A stretch of DNA of 64,000 nt, taken from Ligustrum vulgare. Its lineage: Eukaryota; Streptophyta; Magnoliopsida; Lamiales; Oleaceae. Below the pieces are notes generated by a model. The model was not told the origin of the DNA and did not search any database. It was given only the letters and a program-made list of their open reading frames with translations. Below, piece after piece: positions 32,998 through 53,634 of the stretch. The stretch covers positions 21,583,491 through 21,647,490 of the forward strand of contig OY743190.1 in assembly GCA_963555705.1 (NCBI GenBank), read 5' to 3'. The translations under genes and the position numbers were made by a program. Numbering within the stretch: the first letter of the stretch is position 1; each line of letters starts with the position of its first letter.

Positions 32998-34938
32998 ATA
33001 AAATACAAGGAGGAAGAGAACATATTTATATACTAACCAAAATGAATTACAATGGATATCTTAGCAGAAATTATCATGCATTGTTTGATACAGGAGCATC
33101 ATCCTGTTTATTTAAAGAAAATGTATTACCCCCAGAAATGTGGAGTAATAAAAAAGAGTAATACTTGCAGGATTTGATGGAAGCACAAACCTAATAACTA
33201 AAGTAGCAAGGAATGTTAAAATACAAATAGGAAAATATGAATTACAAATACCTTATGTATATCAATTTGATGATATGCTAGGGGATATATTATTAGGAAA
33301 TAACTTCATAAAACAATATTATCCAATAACTATTGGTGAAAAAGTTATACTTTTATCTACCCCTTGCCACCATATAGCAATTGCAATAAGAATTAATGAT
33401 CCTTACTGTAGAGAAAAAATGCCTCATATAGCAGCTCAGCGTGGTGAGGATAGACAAAAATTAACACAAACAACACAATTTATGCCTAATAAAAATAGAA
33501 TAAATCTAGTACAAGAACATTTTGATCAAATTGTAATAAAAAATATTACAGAAAAATTATTAAAATTATCAGGAGATAATCCTTTGGAAAAATGGCACAT
33601 AAATAAGCCTATGGCAGAAATTATACTAGAAGATGACACTAAGATTATTAATGTAAAACCAATTAAACATACACCAAAAGAATTACCTGAATTTGAAATG
33701 CATATAAAAGAAATGCTAGAAAAGAAATTTATTAGAGAACTAATAGCAAACATAGTAGTCCAGCCTTCATTGTAATAAAACATTCAGAACAAAAAAGAGG
33801 AAAATCTAGAATGGTAATTAATTATAAAAGGTTAAACACTTATACAAAAGAATTAAAATATCCAATACCAAACCAACAGGTATTATTTAACCAAATTAGA
33901 GGAAAGAAATATTTCTCTAAATTTGATCTTAAATCAGGATTTTATCATATTATGTTAACTGAAGAATCTAGACATTTAACAGCTTTTACGGTACCACAAG
34001 GATTTTATGAATGGAATGTATTACCTTTTGGATTTAAAAATAGTCCAGGAGAATTCCAAAGGTACATGGATAAAATATTTAAAGATTATTATCATTTTAT
34101 TACAGTATATATTGATGATGTTCTTATTTACTCTGAAACAATAAAAGACCACTTAAAACATCTAAATATTTTTATAGATATTGTAAGGAATAATGGAATT
34201 ATATTATCAGCTACAAAAATGGAGATAGCTAAAGAAAAAGTAGAATTTTTGGGATCTATAATAAGCCAAGAAGGAATAAAACTTCAAAAACATATTGGTA
34301 CAAAAATACAAGAATTTGACAATCATATAAAAGATAAAACACAATTACAAAGCTTTTTAGGACTTGTAAATCAGACTAGGAAATATGTACCTAACTTAGC
34401 AAAACATTTAATCCCATTACAAAAAAGATTAAAAGGAAAAACTAGATGGACACCATGATCTAAAGACGAAGAAGAAGAAGTACAAAAAATTAAAGACCTT
34501 TGTAAAGATTTATCAGAATTAGAATTACCCAAAAAAGAATGTGATTGGATTATAGAAACCGATGCATGTGAAACAGCATGGGGAGCAGTACTTAAATATA
34601 TTTATCCAAATGAGGATGAGGAAAGGATTGCACAGTATACTAGTGGCAGTTTTACTCAAACTCAAACTAATTATCATATAAATGAAAAAGAATTATTAGC
34701 TGTAAAGTTTGCTATTAAAAAATTTGAATTATTTATTGTTACTACAAAATTCAAAATTAGAACAGATAATACACAAGTTAAATATTGGTTAACTAAAGAA
34801 ATTGATCCAACTATTGCAAATAAAAGGTTAATTAGATGGCAAGTAGAACTTAGTCATTATGATTTTGAAATTATTCATATTAAGGGTACTGACAATGTTA
34901 TTGCAGATTATTTATCAAGACATGGAAGACATACTTAA
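32994..34938 (+). pseudogene. Second retropepsin-like domain, reverse transcriptase and RNase H (copy 2)
   Basis: From ATG 32994 the frame reads ALFDTGASSCLFKENVL (LFDTG at 33081-33095). After a frameshift in an A run near 33160 it continues with a LLGNNFIKQYYPI end. RT: NVKPIKHTPKELPEFEMHIK; frameshift near 33735; MVINYKRLN; KFDLKSGFYHI; AFTVPQGFYEWNVLPFGFKN; YIDDVLIYS (YIDD 34108-34119); FLGLVNQTRKYVPNL. A TGA at 34456 follows RWTP. RNase H: WIIETDACETAWGAVL (about 34544-34591), FTQTQTNYHINEKELLAV, and ends FEIIHIKGTDNVIADYLSRH. The catalytic Asp residues visible in RT and RNase H are intact. Four lesions disable expression. The stop at 34936 overlaps the next ORF by 17 bp. Confidence 0.9.
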
Positions 34939-36017
34939 GAAAGTAGAAGAAATTAACTTGGCCATGGGTCAAATGAATATCAACTATTCAAATCTATTCA
35001 ACCGTGTGAATACTTGCATGGCGCAGATTATACAAATTAACAGTGAACTAGCCTTTTACAAGTCAAGGGTTAATTCTCTTGAGGAAGTGTACAAAGGAGG
35101 ATCACAATCCTCTCCAGTGAAGAATTTATCTGTAGGACTTCCTATTGAGGAAGAAGTATCTAATGTATCAATTATTGGAAGTTCATCTTCCAAAGCCATT
35201 AGCAAAACTATTGAACCATCTAAAGAAACTTTTTTAGAAGCTGCGAAGAAACCAACAGTCCTAACAAAGGAACTATCAGAAAAGGAGAAAGTTATGAAGA
35301 AACTAGAGACATTCTTGAAGTATGTGGAATATCTAAACAAGAGGACAAAAGAAGGAGAATGGCTAAGGACAATTAGCCATCAATAAAGCAATTATTTTTC
35401 CAGGAGCAGAACCAAGAACAGTCAGGGGACTGTTTGACCAAGGACTTATTCAATGCATATACCCTAGCAAGGATATGAAGGAAATATCATTATTACCTAA
35501 TTCTATCAAGGCAGCAGTGAAAACATATTTTGGAATTACCAAAGCTGAAAAGATCTATGTCAGGATTTACTCAGCCATTCCAAAATTTATTGATGGAGAA
35601 TTTCTAAGGGCAGAACATATTGTAAAACTCGGAGTAACTAGCAAAGCTATTCTTTCAGAACCAGAAATAAAACCATTTAACAAAGAGGAACAGATAAAAG
35701 CTATTCCAGAAAAAAGGGCATTGGGATTTAGAGTAATGTACACTGAATTAAGGGATACCCTTACACAAACTAATGTTTGGGTATATGAATCTAATGATGA
35801 AAAATTATTGATCTACAGCATTGCAAGAATTAATCAAGTTAATTGTCAATTATGGAAATTAAGAGAATATGCTGAGAATATACTTGTCAGCAATTTGGAT
35901 CTTAGCAAAGAAGCCTATGAATATCTACATCACTTAATGGAGGTAGAAACGGGTCACAAATGTAATAATTGTGGGGACCTACTCAACTATAATGAAGATG
36001 AAGCATACCTTGTCTGA
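34922..36017 (+). pseudogene. Transactivator/viroplasmin-like ORF (copy 2), one frameshift
   Basis: It starts MEDILKKVEEINLAMGQMN inside the end of the RNase H frame. The N-terminal 60 residues look coiled coil, followed by a Ser/Lys/Glu-rich linker. One base is missing or extra near 35365; the frame then continues FPGAEPRTVRGLFDQGLIQC and KAAVKTYFGITKAEKIYVRI to TGA at 36015-36017. The C terminus has HKCNNCGDLL, a Cys-x2-Cys element. Copy 1 has the matching ORF. By position it corresponds to caulimovirid transactivator/inclusion-body proteins; the role in polycistronic translation is inferred. Confidence 0.65.
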
Positions 36018-36178
36018 ACACGAATTATTCAAGGGATGGGGATTCAGACCCATGTGAAACTTTAGAAAAGCAGCAAAAATTATTGTAACTTTAGCTTTAC
36101 TTTATCTACTTTAAATCTTAGCCAAGTATGTAAAAGATAGGGAATATTATCTTGTTTCCCAACTTTGCTTTTACCAAC

Positions 36179-36185
36179 TATAAAA
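36179..36185 (+). promoter_or_regulatory. TATA box of pararetrovirus copy 2
   Basis: TATAAAA in CAACTATAAAAGGAGG, 160 bp after the last large viral ORF, with a poly(A) signal about 55 bp downstream. It is the expected genomic-RNA promoter and is oriented towards the 3' end of the neighbouring host gene. Confidence 0.7.
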
Positions 36186-36236
36186 GGAGGAGTCTCTCCT
36201 CATTGTTGGCATCCGAAAATCATATGAGTTTTCAGC

Positions 36237-36242
36237 AATAAA
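36237..36242 (+). terminator. Poly(A) signal of pararetrovirus copy 2
   Basis: AATAAA followed by A/T-rich and TCTATTG sequence, within about 30 bp after the likely transcription start. In caulimovirids this promoter-proximal signal is bypassed once and used on the second passage round the circle. Confidence 0.65.
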
Positions 36243-36897
36243 AATCTATATTCTCTATCTATTGTCTTTCTTTTCATTCCTAGTTCAAAATTTTCTTTCA
36301 TCAAACCAATCCAGAAACAGTTAGCAGAAGGTATGAGTAACTAAACTTCACATAGATATATATGAAGCTATAAAATAGTTAGTAATACTCTATTTATTTA
36401 TGAGTCCATAAGTTTATTCTTTATAAAACTTTTGTTAAAAGAGTACATCCAGAGGTAGGAAACGAAACTGGATTGTGTTGAACCTCTTTGAAGTATTTGT
36501 ATAAGTATTAAACAGAAAGTGTTGGAGTAAGTCTTTCGAGCATCCTTTAATGCGTAAGTATTTTGAGCAACAACGATCTTCTATGAAGATATGTTTAATA
36601 CTTAGATAAATAACTGAAGAGTATTTGGTCAAAAATCTTTTAAAATCAGATTTACAAAGAAGCGTGATGGACCCATAGATAGAAAGAAGTATTATTGATT
36701 ATTTATAGTGGATTATATATCGTCTTTTTTATTGATATTATCCAAGTACTGTTATCATAGTCTTAAATTTATCATTTTGCTTATGATATCTCTTGCATGT
36801 TTTTACATATGTTGAAAATTTGTTTTTACTATTCCTAAAATTAACTATTGGAAGAGGATTTGAATTAATAGCTTAAATTTAAATAGTTTTATAATTT
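36243..36897 (+). other. Viral leader region of copy 2
   Basis: A/T-rich, no long frame. Caulimovirid leaders are long, structured and contain small upstream ORFs; several short ATG frames occur here, but I could not verify a leader hairpin by eye. Confidence 0.45.
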
Positions 36898-37233
36898 ATG
36901 AATTCAGAACATTTAATAGAACTAAATCCTTCAGAAGTAAACGACTTTAAGTATTTAAGAGAAGAAACAATTAAACAATTAGAAATTATAAGAGAAGATT
37001 TAGAAAGATTTTATGATTTATTAGACTACGCAATGAAAGAACCCTCATTCACAGATTTTTCACAATTTACTAGAATTATAGTAAATAGAGGAAGAATAAT
37101 TAATGATCTAGAGAAAAAAATTGAAGAATTAAATATAATTATTGAAGAAAAGAGTTTAACATATAATAGTATATATTACGCATTTTATGTAAACAATAAA
37201 TTTAGAGATATAGACATAACATCAGAAAATTAA
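36898..37233 (+). CDS. Short acidic coiled-coil ORF downstream of the viral leader (copy 2)
   Basis: 111 codons, MNSEHLIELNPSEVNDFKYL to FRDIDITSEN, rich in Ile/Glu/Asn/Arg with heptad spacing (EKKIEELNIIIEEK). No known domain. It is uninterrupted in an otherwise lesion-bearing copy. A similar-sized acidic ORF is found in copy 1 at 19618-19977. Function unknown; probably viral, since base composition and codon use (A-ending, A/T-rich) match the viral ORFs and differ from the host gene next door. Confidence 0.5.
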   Translation: MNSEHLIELNPSEVNDFKYLREETIKQLEIIREDLERFYDLLDYAMKEPSFTDFSQFTRIIVNRGRIINDLEKKIEELNIIIEEKSLTYNSIYYAFYVNNKFRDIDITSEN

Positions 37234-37250
37234 ACGAATTATAACTAGAA

Positions 37251-37720
37251 GGATAACATAATAATTAAACATTCAAATTTTTTGTCTTTTAGCCGTTAGT
37301 ACAACTGTTAGTACAGTTTGTTAGTAATTGTAGCAAGGTCCTATAGTATAAGTATACTATGGGAATCCGGTAACCACACCACACACGTACAAAAACGAAA
37401 AAATTCCCTAAAAACCTAAAAGAATCCAAAATGGTGCCCGCGTTTTCGTCACCCGTGGTTCGGGTCTCTAATAGTTCTGGCACTTTTATTTTAACCACTG
37501 ATTCAGATGTAGCACAATCTTGCACAAATTCTTTTAAGTTTTGAAGGTCATATCAACCACGAACTACACAGTTTATTCCTCTTGTGCAGTTCCTGTGCAG
37601 ATTGAGATCAAATGTTCTACTCTCTAACTTGTGAACTTATTCTGCTCGACTATTGCACAAAGATAGATTCTGCATTTTCTGCTACCACTTGGAGGGATTG
37701 GAGATGGTGTTGGACAACAT
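37251..37720. other. Intergenic DNA between pararetrovirus copy 2 and the host gene 3' end
   Basis: The viral base composition ends near 37250. 37290-37320 has a GTTAGTACA repeat, and CTATAGTATAAGTATACTATGG at 37341-37362 includes a short palindrome. No gene seen. Confidence 0.4.
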
Positions 37721-37726
37721 TTTATT
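37721..37726 (-). terminator. Likely poly(A) signal of the CHR4-like gene
   Basis: AATAAA on the minus strand about 180 bp after the stop codon, followed by GTTG-rich sequence. It would give a 3' UTR of about 200 nt. Confidence 0.45.
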
Positions 37727-37904
37727 TTTTAATTTTTTTAATTTTGGGCTACAATAATATTCAGCAACATTCAACGTTTCATATTATCTAAACAGAATGT
37801 AACATAATAAGTAGGTTCAGATTATCCTATAGTTTCAACAATCACAAGCATTACAAAACTGAGCAAATTATCAGGAACATTGATAGTTTGAGAAGAAAAA
37901 ACAA

Positions 37905-48532
<10,628 letters not shown>

Positions 48533-50280
48533 TGTTAGATGCCAAATTGTGCATTTATGATCTGTAATGCAGAAATGGAAGTTGTTAGTTGCAGACAAGT
48601 AACATCTACACTCTTTCCTTTGGAAAATTTACAAAGTGTGTGTATGTATAGAGAAGCAACAAAAAAATTGAAGCCTCTTAGGCACCCTGAAATCAATGTA
48701 ACATAATTTTGTTAGATTCATCTCTGCCTTATGCTTTAAATTCCTTTCAATCATTTCCTTAAACGACAAAAGTACATATGTGATTCCCTTTCTAAAGGGA
48801 GCCGAAACGAACTTTCGTCACATGACTTAATCAACATAGCTATATAATCTTTTAGCTAGAAGGATCCTAACATTGCTTTAAAGATCAAATTAGGACACGA
48901 AGCGGCAACTTAAAAGCAAAAGCATAAATTTGTGATTCTCATAGCAAAAACTAGTGAATGTGAAAAACGTGCATTTCACAAACAACTGGATTATTGGACA
49001 GGAGAAGAGCAGAAGTTAGCCGCATGCAATATCATAGGAAAAGAACGACATTCCAAAAATTGAATTTTCAAATAAAGAAAACATCAGAAAGCAATTCCAT
49101 TGCAGATGCTAAAAGAACTGGTCTCTGAAAGGTCTTAGAACAATGACTTTCAACTGCTTGAAGCTCAAGTAAGTTTAGCACTAGGATTTGTATAATTGGT
49201 AGGTAAAATTTATACTCCATATCCAGGATGCCGAGAGCAGCAGGTATCTTCTTTTTGTCATATTCTTTTAAGTAGTCATGACCAGTATTTATTCAACTAA
49301 TTAACCCTCACATTCACATAGGTTTGTGTATGCCTTGGAATAAATAACCATAACATTAAAAGTTGTAACGCGCTGTGAAGTACAGGATGTCTCGGCACGG
49401 TTTATCTTCTAGTCATTTATATCCTTTTCCTCTTTCATAATTTTCCTCATCGGTAAAAAAAAAAAAAAAAAAGGTTTCTTTTTAACCTTCCATTTACTCT
49501 AGAAAGTTCCTAAATGTATGATGTAGTCATCGTTTTTCTTGTCCCAATGCTATAAGTCCGTATCTGTTGCTTTTATTCTTAAATTTTATAAATCGCCAAA
49601 AACAGAAGGTTCGTGTCGTTTTTAGCAAGCAAATTTCCAGACAAGTCAACCAAATCCTTAACTTTAAAAAGAAACTTCCCAGTTCTATAAATGCAGAAAC
49701 AATTAACTAATAGATCAACTTCATTAAACCAAATTCAAAAAGGTATCCTCAAAAACCCATTTTACCTGGAGATAAACACTGACTGATCTAATATCTATAA
49801 GAGATCACCACATGCAACAACATATTTAATACATAAAAGACCAAAAACAGGTTAAAAAACGCAGGCATTAATTCCAATTTAAATTACAATATCCCCAAAA
49901 TCATAAATTTAACTTAAATCAAACTAAACCCATAATATGCACAAAAATCAATCATTACCCAGTTCAAAATCAAACTAAACCCACAATATGCACAAAAATC
50001 AAGCATTACCCAGTTCGTTATGAAAAGCTATACAAACTAGAATCGGAAAAATTGCAGAACCTCACTTAAGAAACAAAATAAAAAAGTACACCAGATACCA
50101 ATTAGCACTCACCAAACTTTGTTTATGGATTAAGAACCCCATAATTCGAAAAACCCATTTTGCTTAAATATCTATGCACATGAACTAATAAATTAATAAG
50201 AGAGCGGTCGAGCACGGTCAAAGAGGGATTAGGGTATACAAGAAGGAAGAGAGAGAGAGAATAGGGGGCAGACAATCGAA
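48533..50280 (-). other. 5' UTR of the CHR4-like gene with a 1.55-kb leader intron
   Basis: Upstream of the ATG (48532-48530) an acceptor GCATTACAG ends at 48562. A donor TTTG|GTGAGT lies at 50113/50112, giving a leader intron 48562-50112. The first exon (about 50113-50280) is CT-rich with CTCTCTCTCT runs, as is common for plant 5' UTRs. Leader intron and start are predicted from splice signals only; no transcript evidence is available here. Confidence 0.6.
49916..50017. repeat. 51-bp tandem duplication in the leader intron
   Basis: AAATCAAACTAAACCCATAA and the following 31 bases, ending CATTACCCAGTTC, are repeated directly at 49916-49966 and 49967-50017 with three mismatches. Confidence 0.9.
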
Positions 50281-50701
50281 ATAAATATAGAGAGAGAGAA
50301 TGAAGTGTGGATTCACCGAGGTTGTAGGACTTGGGTGGGGGTTGTCAGGGGTATGTGTTGTCGTGGGAAGAGAGCCCATGAGCAAACCAATGGGAACACA
50401 CCACGTGGCGCATTCGGACGCCTGACACCATCTCTCTCTTCACACTATTCTCATTTTGCTTCAGTCTTTTTCTCTTCTTCCTCTTCATTCAATCTCTTCT
50501 TCGTTTAGGTTCTTGAATGATGAATCCCGCAGAAAAAAAGAATCTTGAATCGAGTTCCATGTATCTTCAGATGAATACACACACACACGTGTTTATTTGT
50601 GATAATAGCCGTCATCAATAGCTGGTGAAGATTGTTTTTGTTGACAGCCCTCTCTTTTTCGTAGTTCGAAATTTCGAATGGATCTTATTTCGTGCTGCTC
50701 C
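50281..50701. promoter_or_regulatory. Upstream region of the CHR4-like gene
   Basis: The likely promoter region, transcribing leftward. No TATA box is evident on the minus strand; pyrimidine-patch-like CT repeats and a GA-rich stretch lie near the presumed start. The 67-codon plus-strand frame at 50305-50508 has no recognisable domain and I do not call it. Confidence 0.4.
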
Positions 50702-50872
50702 TTAGCATCTGTTTGGCAAAAGTCAAAAAAACAAATTTTTAAACATCACAATTTTCTAAATCATCTTTTAACTACACATATTTTCTCTCTCCACTTTTCA
50801 ACCACACATCTTACCTAAAAAACATAAAAAAACATGTTTTTAAACACGAGAATTTTAACAAACAGAGACTAA
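50702..50872. mobile_element. Tourist/Harbinger-like MITE upstream of the CHR4-like gene
   Basis: The ends TTAGCATCTGTTTGGCAAAA and, on the other strand, TTAGTCTCTGTTTGTTAAAA form an imperfect terminal inverted repeat around 171 bp of A/T-rich DNA. TTA...TAA borders suggest a PIF/Harbinger-type target preference. Confidence 0.55.
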
Positions 50873-51149
50873 TTGAAACGAAGTGTATTATATTGTACTA
50901 ACATTGTTATTATATATTTTGAATGTAGTAAACATTGCAGTGTGGAATCATTAGTACAAAATGAAATTTACCAAAGAAGGCATTGTATCCTTGAAATGGG
51001 TTGGGGCTGCTAAAGATTTGCTGGTTATAAGAGATACATCCATTTTGTAAATCGTTGATAAAATGTTATTTATAAGTACTAAGATCTTATTTGATTCTGA
51101 CAAAAGATTTAAATTTTTATCAATGTTTTATGAGCACAAAAACTGCACT

Positions 51150-51543
51150 CACCTCGAGCACCAATAGTTATTAACCTCGAACACCCCATCTCGCCTCCCT
51201 GCCACACCCTCGAGGAGTCGCACCAAATGCCTCGAGCATATTCTAACTCGAGCAATCATTTTGCAATTATCAATAGGTAGGGGTGGTCGGGCTTGAATTG
51301 TTCAGGGTATGCTCCTTAAACACGTCGGGGCGTCCGAAGCACGGCATGGTCTCCTAATCCCAATAGACTTCCCATAAAGTCCTAGTCCTCACAACAACTC
51401 TTCCAATCTTATCTCGAACAAATGGAGGACTCCTAGTAGGACTTGGACCTAAATTCAAGTATCATATCCCTACCTGAATTCTCCTACACACCTCTATAAA
51501 TACATGTTTTTCAATCACGATTAAGGCACACAATTATCTTACA
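51150..51543 (+). mobile_element. LTR fragment, probably Ty3 Tat/Ogre type, left half
   Basis: CTCGAG-rich GC-higher DNA followed by a TATA box CTCTATAAATAC (51493-51504), CAATCACGATTAAGGCA and ATTATCTTACAC. The text resumes after the hAT-like insertion at about 52507 with GACTCACTTAACCATTGGAG. Together these match the usual layout of Tat/Ogre LTRs near the transcription start. No coding region attached. Confidence 0.45.
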
Positions 51544-52506
51544 CAGGGGTGGACAAAAAAAGGGAATCGAGAGGACCGAACAAAAAATCGAAATCAATCG
51601 ATTCTTTAGAAGAAAAATGAGAATCGAAATCGAACTGAAATTAAAAAATGGAGAACTAAAAATCGATCAGTTTCTATTTGAAAATCGAAAATTGAACATT
51701 CTTAATTTAAAAATAAACTCACATGACACTTTTAACACTTTTGTGTTGCTTTACATGACATAGTGTATAAATCCAGGTTACTTAGATGTATTATAAAAAT
51801 TGTTGAATTGTTCATGTTGTGTTACATCTTACATAAAATTTTGTGCCTTAATTTAAAAGACTGGATTTCTGGTCTCTCACTCGTACTGGTTCAATGCATC
51901 TTTTTGGTGCAATATTTACAAATTAAGACAATGACTATTGTGTTGATATGTACTGAACTAATTTCAGGAATTATATGTGGTTTGACATGTTAATGACTTT
52001 TGTGGATGTGCATTAGTGAATTGTGGTTTGACATTGAAGTTTGAGATAATAGTTCATTAAAAATCATTTTTAACTTCAAAGTATATGCCATCATTATCAT
52101 TTTTTTAGTCAGGATGATCCAAGCATTCTAACATAAGCTGTAGATAGAACAACAAAGATGAAGATCCTACATTTCTAGTTACTAGTGGGAATATACAGAA
52201 TATTATAACTGTCCTTGTATCTTTAGAATTCGAATATATTCAATTTGAATATTTTACTGCATGGATGGTTTTGTTAAGGAAATTTTGACTAAACACTTTT
52301 TTTTTTTTTTTTTTTGCACACATTTTTCACATTTGTTCAAAGTTGATTTTTTTTTTTTTTTAACAAAAGAACCAAACAAAAAACCGAAAAATAATCGAAA
52401 TCGTTCGGTTCTAAGTTTTGAGAACTGGAACAGAAATCAGACCGAGATTTTCTGTTTGGTTCCGATTCATTTAATAACCGAACCTAAAATCGAAACACCC
52501 AGCCCT
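51544..52506. mobile_element. Non-autonomous hAT-like element inserted in an LTR
   Basis: The left end CAGGGGTGGACAAAA and right end (other strand) CAGGGCTGGGTGTTTCG are inverted repeats with sub-terminal GAATCGA/TCGGTT words. The 963-bp interior is A/T-rich with T homopolymers and no transposase. A clear 8-bp target duplication was not found. Confidence 0.55.
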
Positions 52507-53320
52507 GACTCACTTAACCATTGGAGGAGCAACGAGGTGACACCTCACCACTTTTGTTTTAGGTATTCGAACGTCTAGATTGTGCTTGTTTGTTGTTCAA
52601 GCGCAGAAAATTAAGAGTGTAAATTTTTAGCATCATCAAAAGTTAAAGTCAACAATTAATGATAATTACATATTTCATGAGTTCCACAACTTTTTAACAA
52701 CACATCTCATCAACTTTTTTATCAAAATTCGCTAAAAACTTATTTTAATCTATATTAAACAGGGGCTAATTATTTAACAAATGAATCCCACGTGCACATG
52801 ATATTACAACGATATTTTGATATTTTTTATTTAAGTATATATACTTTTGAAATTGAATAAAACTTGTTCACATTTTCCTGCACATTTCATCTAAAAAATG
52901 TTCAAAATATTCAATTAAACAATCTTAATAACGCACTCAACTTACTAGAAATATTGTTCAAATTTCTATTAAGTATGCAATACTCTAATCAGTAATATCA
53001 TCTACTTTCTTCTTCTAATTATTGATTGTTGTCTTCAATTTTTGTATTTCCTAAAATGTATTCTTAGTCAACATTATCTGAAGAAATTGAAGTTGTGAAG
53101 AATTTCTTCGTTTATGTGTATAAATAGTGCATGATCAATTCATTGTTGCAGTAGAAAAGGAATGATAAACATTATTTGACAATTTATACATATTATTTAA
53201 TCAAGATGAAAACAACTGATTAGAATATGACACACAAAGAATGCTGATCATGCATATGAAGTTAGAACTCATAACAACGCCTCAAATTGGTAACACTGTG
53301 TGATTTATAAACTGGATTAT
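52507..53320. other. Rest of the LTR fragment and MITE-derived DNA
   Basis: 52507-52620 looks like the remainder of the split LTR (up to GTTGTTCAAGCGCAG). 52630-52770 matches 18785-18905 inverted and ends TTAGCCCCTGTTTAATAT on the minus strand, a MITE-type end. 52800-53320 is A/T-rich with no gene. Confidence 0.4.
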
Positions 53321-53634
53321 TTAGCCTCTGTTCGGTAAATGTAATCATTTGGTTTATAAACCAATTTATAATCTACACAATTTTTCAAACAACTTTTCAA
53401 CCATAAATCTTTTATCTCTCTAATTTGTAACTACACATCTTACCTCGAAAATACAAAAAAAGAACTAATTTTATAATCTCTATACAAGATCCGAAAACAG
53501 GCTTATTTTTTAGGTAAGAAGTAATGGTCAAAATTGAAGAGATAAAATGTGTGTGGTTAAAAAGTGGTTTGAAAAATTATGTATTTTATAAACTGGTTCA
53601 TAAACTAGTTTATTTGGTTTACCAAATGAATGCA
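53321..53634. mobile_element. Fold-back MITE with arms of roughly 100 bp
   Basis: The left arm (TTAGCCTCTGTTCGGTAAAT, TTGGTTTATAAACCA, TTTTTCAAACAACTTTTCAACC) is mirrored by the right arm read in reverse (CATTTGGTAAACCAAATAAA, TTTTTCAAACCACTTTTTAACC, TTTTATCTCTTCAATTTTGACC). Such long imperfect hairpins are typical of plant MITEs and can give 24-nt siRNAs. Confidence 0.65.

Larger units (their letters stand above)
29099..37250 (+). mobile_element. Endogenous pararetrovirus copy 2 (Caulimoviridae, cavemo-/solendovirus-like), plus strand, nearly intact
   Basis: About 8.15 kb, the size of one caulimovirid genome, circularly permuted so that a short ORF lies before the primer site. The order is short ORF, PBS, coiled-coil ORF1, coat protein, movement protein, two DTG motifs, RT-RNase H, transactivator-like ORF, TATA box, poly(A) signal, leader, short ORF. 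From 29746 to 32997 one reading frame is broken only by TAA (30352), TGA (31411) and TAA (32551). I see frameshifts near 29690, 33160, 33735 and 35370 and a TGA at 34456, so it is defective but much younger than copy 1. No integrase and no LTRs. Genus assignment is inferred from coat-before-movement order plus a separate transactivator-like ORF. Confidence 0.88.

Noticed and set aside
34456..34458. TGA after RWTP in the RT of copy 2 as a second recoding site
   Set aside because: The codon is best explained as a Trp-type or other sense codon mutated in this copy; copy 1 does not show a stop at the equivalent residue, so there is no conservation argument.
19560..37250. Treating the two pararetroviruses as LTR retrotransposons
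   Set aside because: No integrase motif and no long terminal repeats were seen in either copy, and both have 30K movement-protein and capsid regions.
50305..50508. 67-codon plus-strand frame upstream of the CHR4-like gene
   Set aside because: No domain, lies in the presumed promoter/5' UTR zone of the minus-strand gene, and ends in a low-complexity Ser/Phe run.
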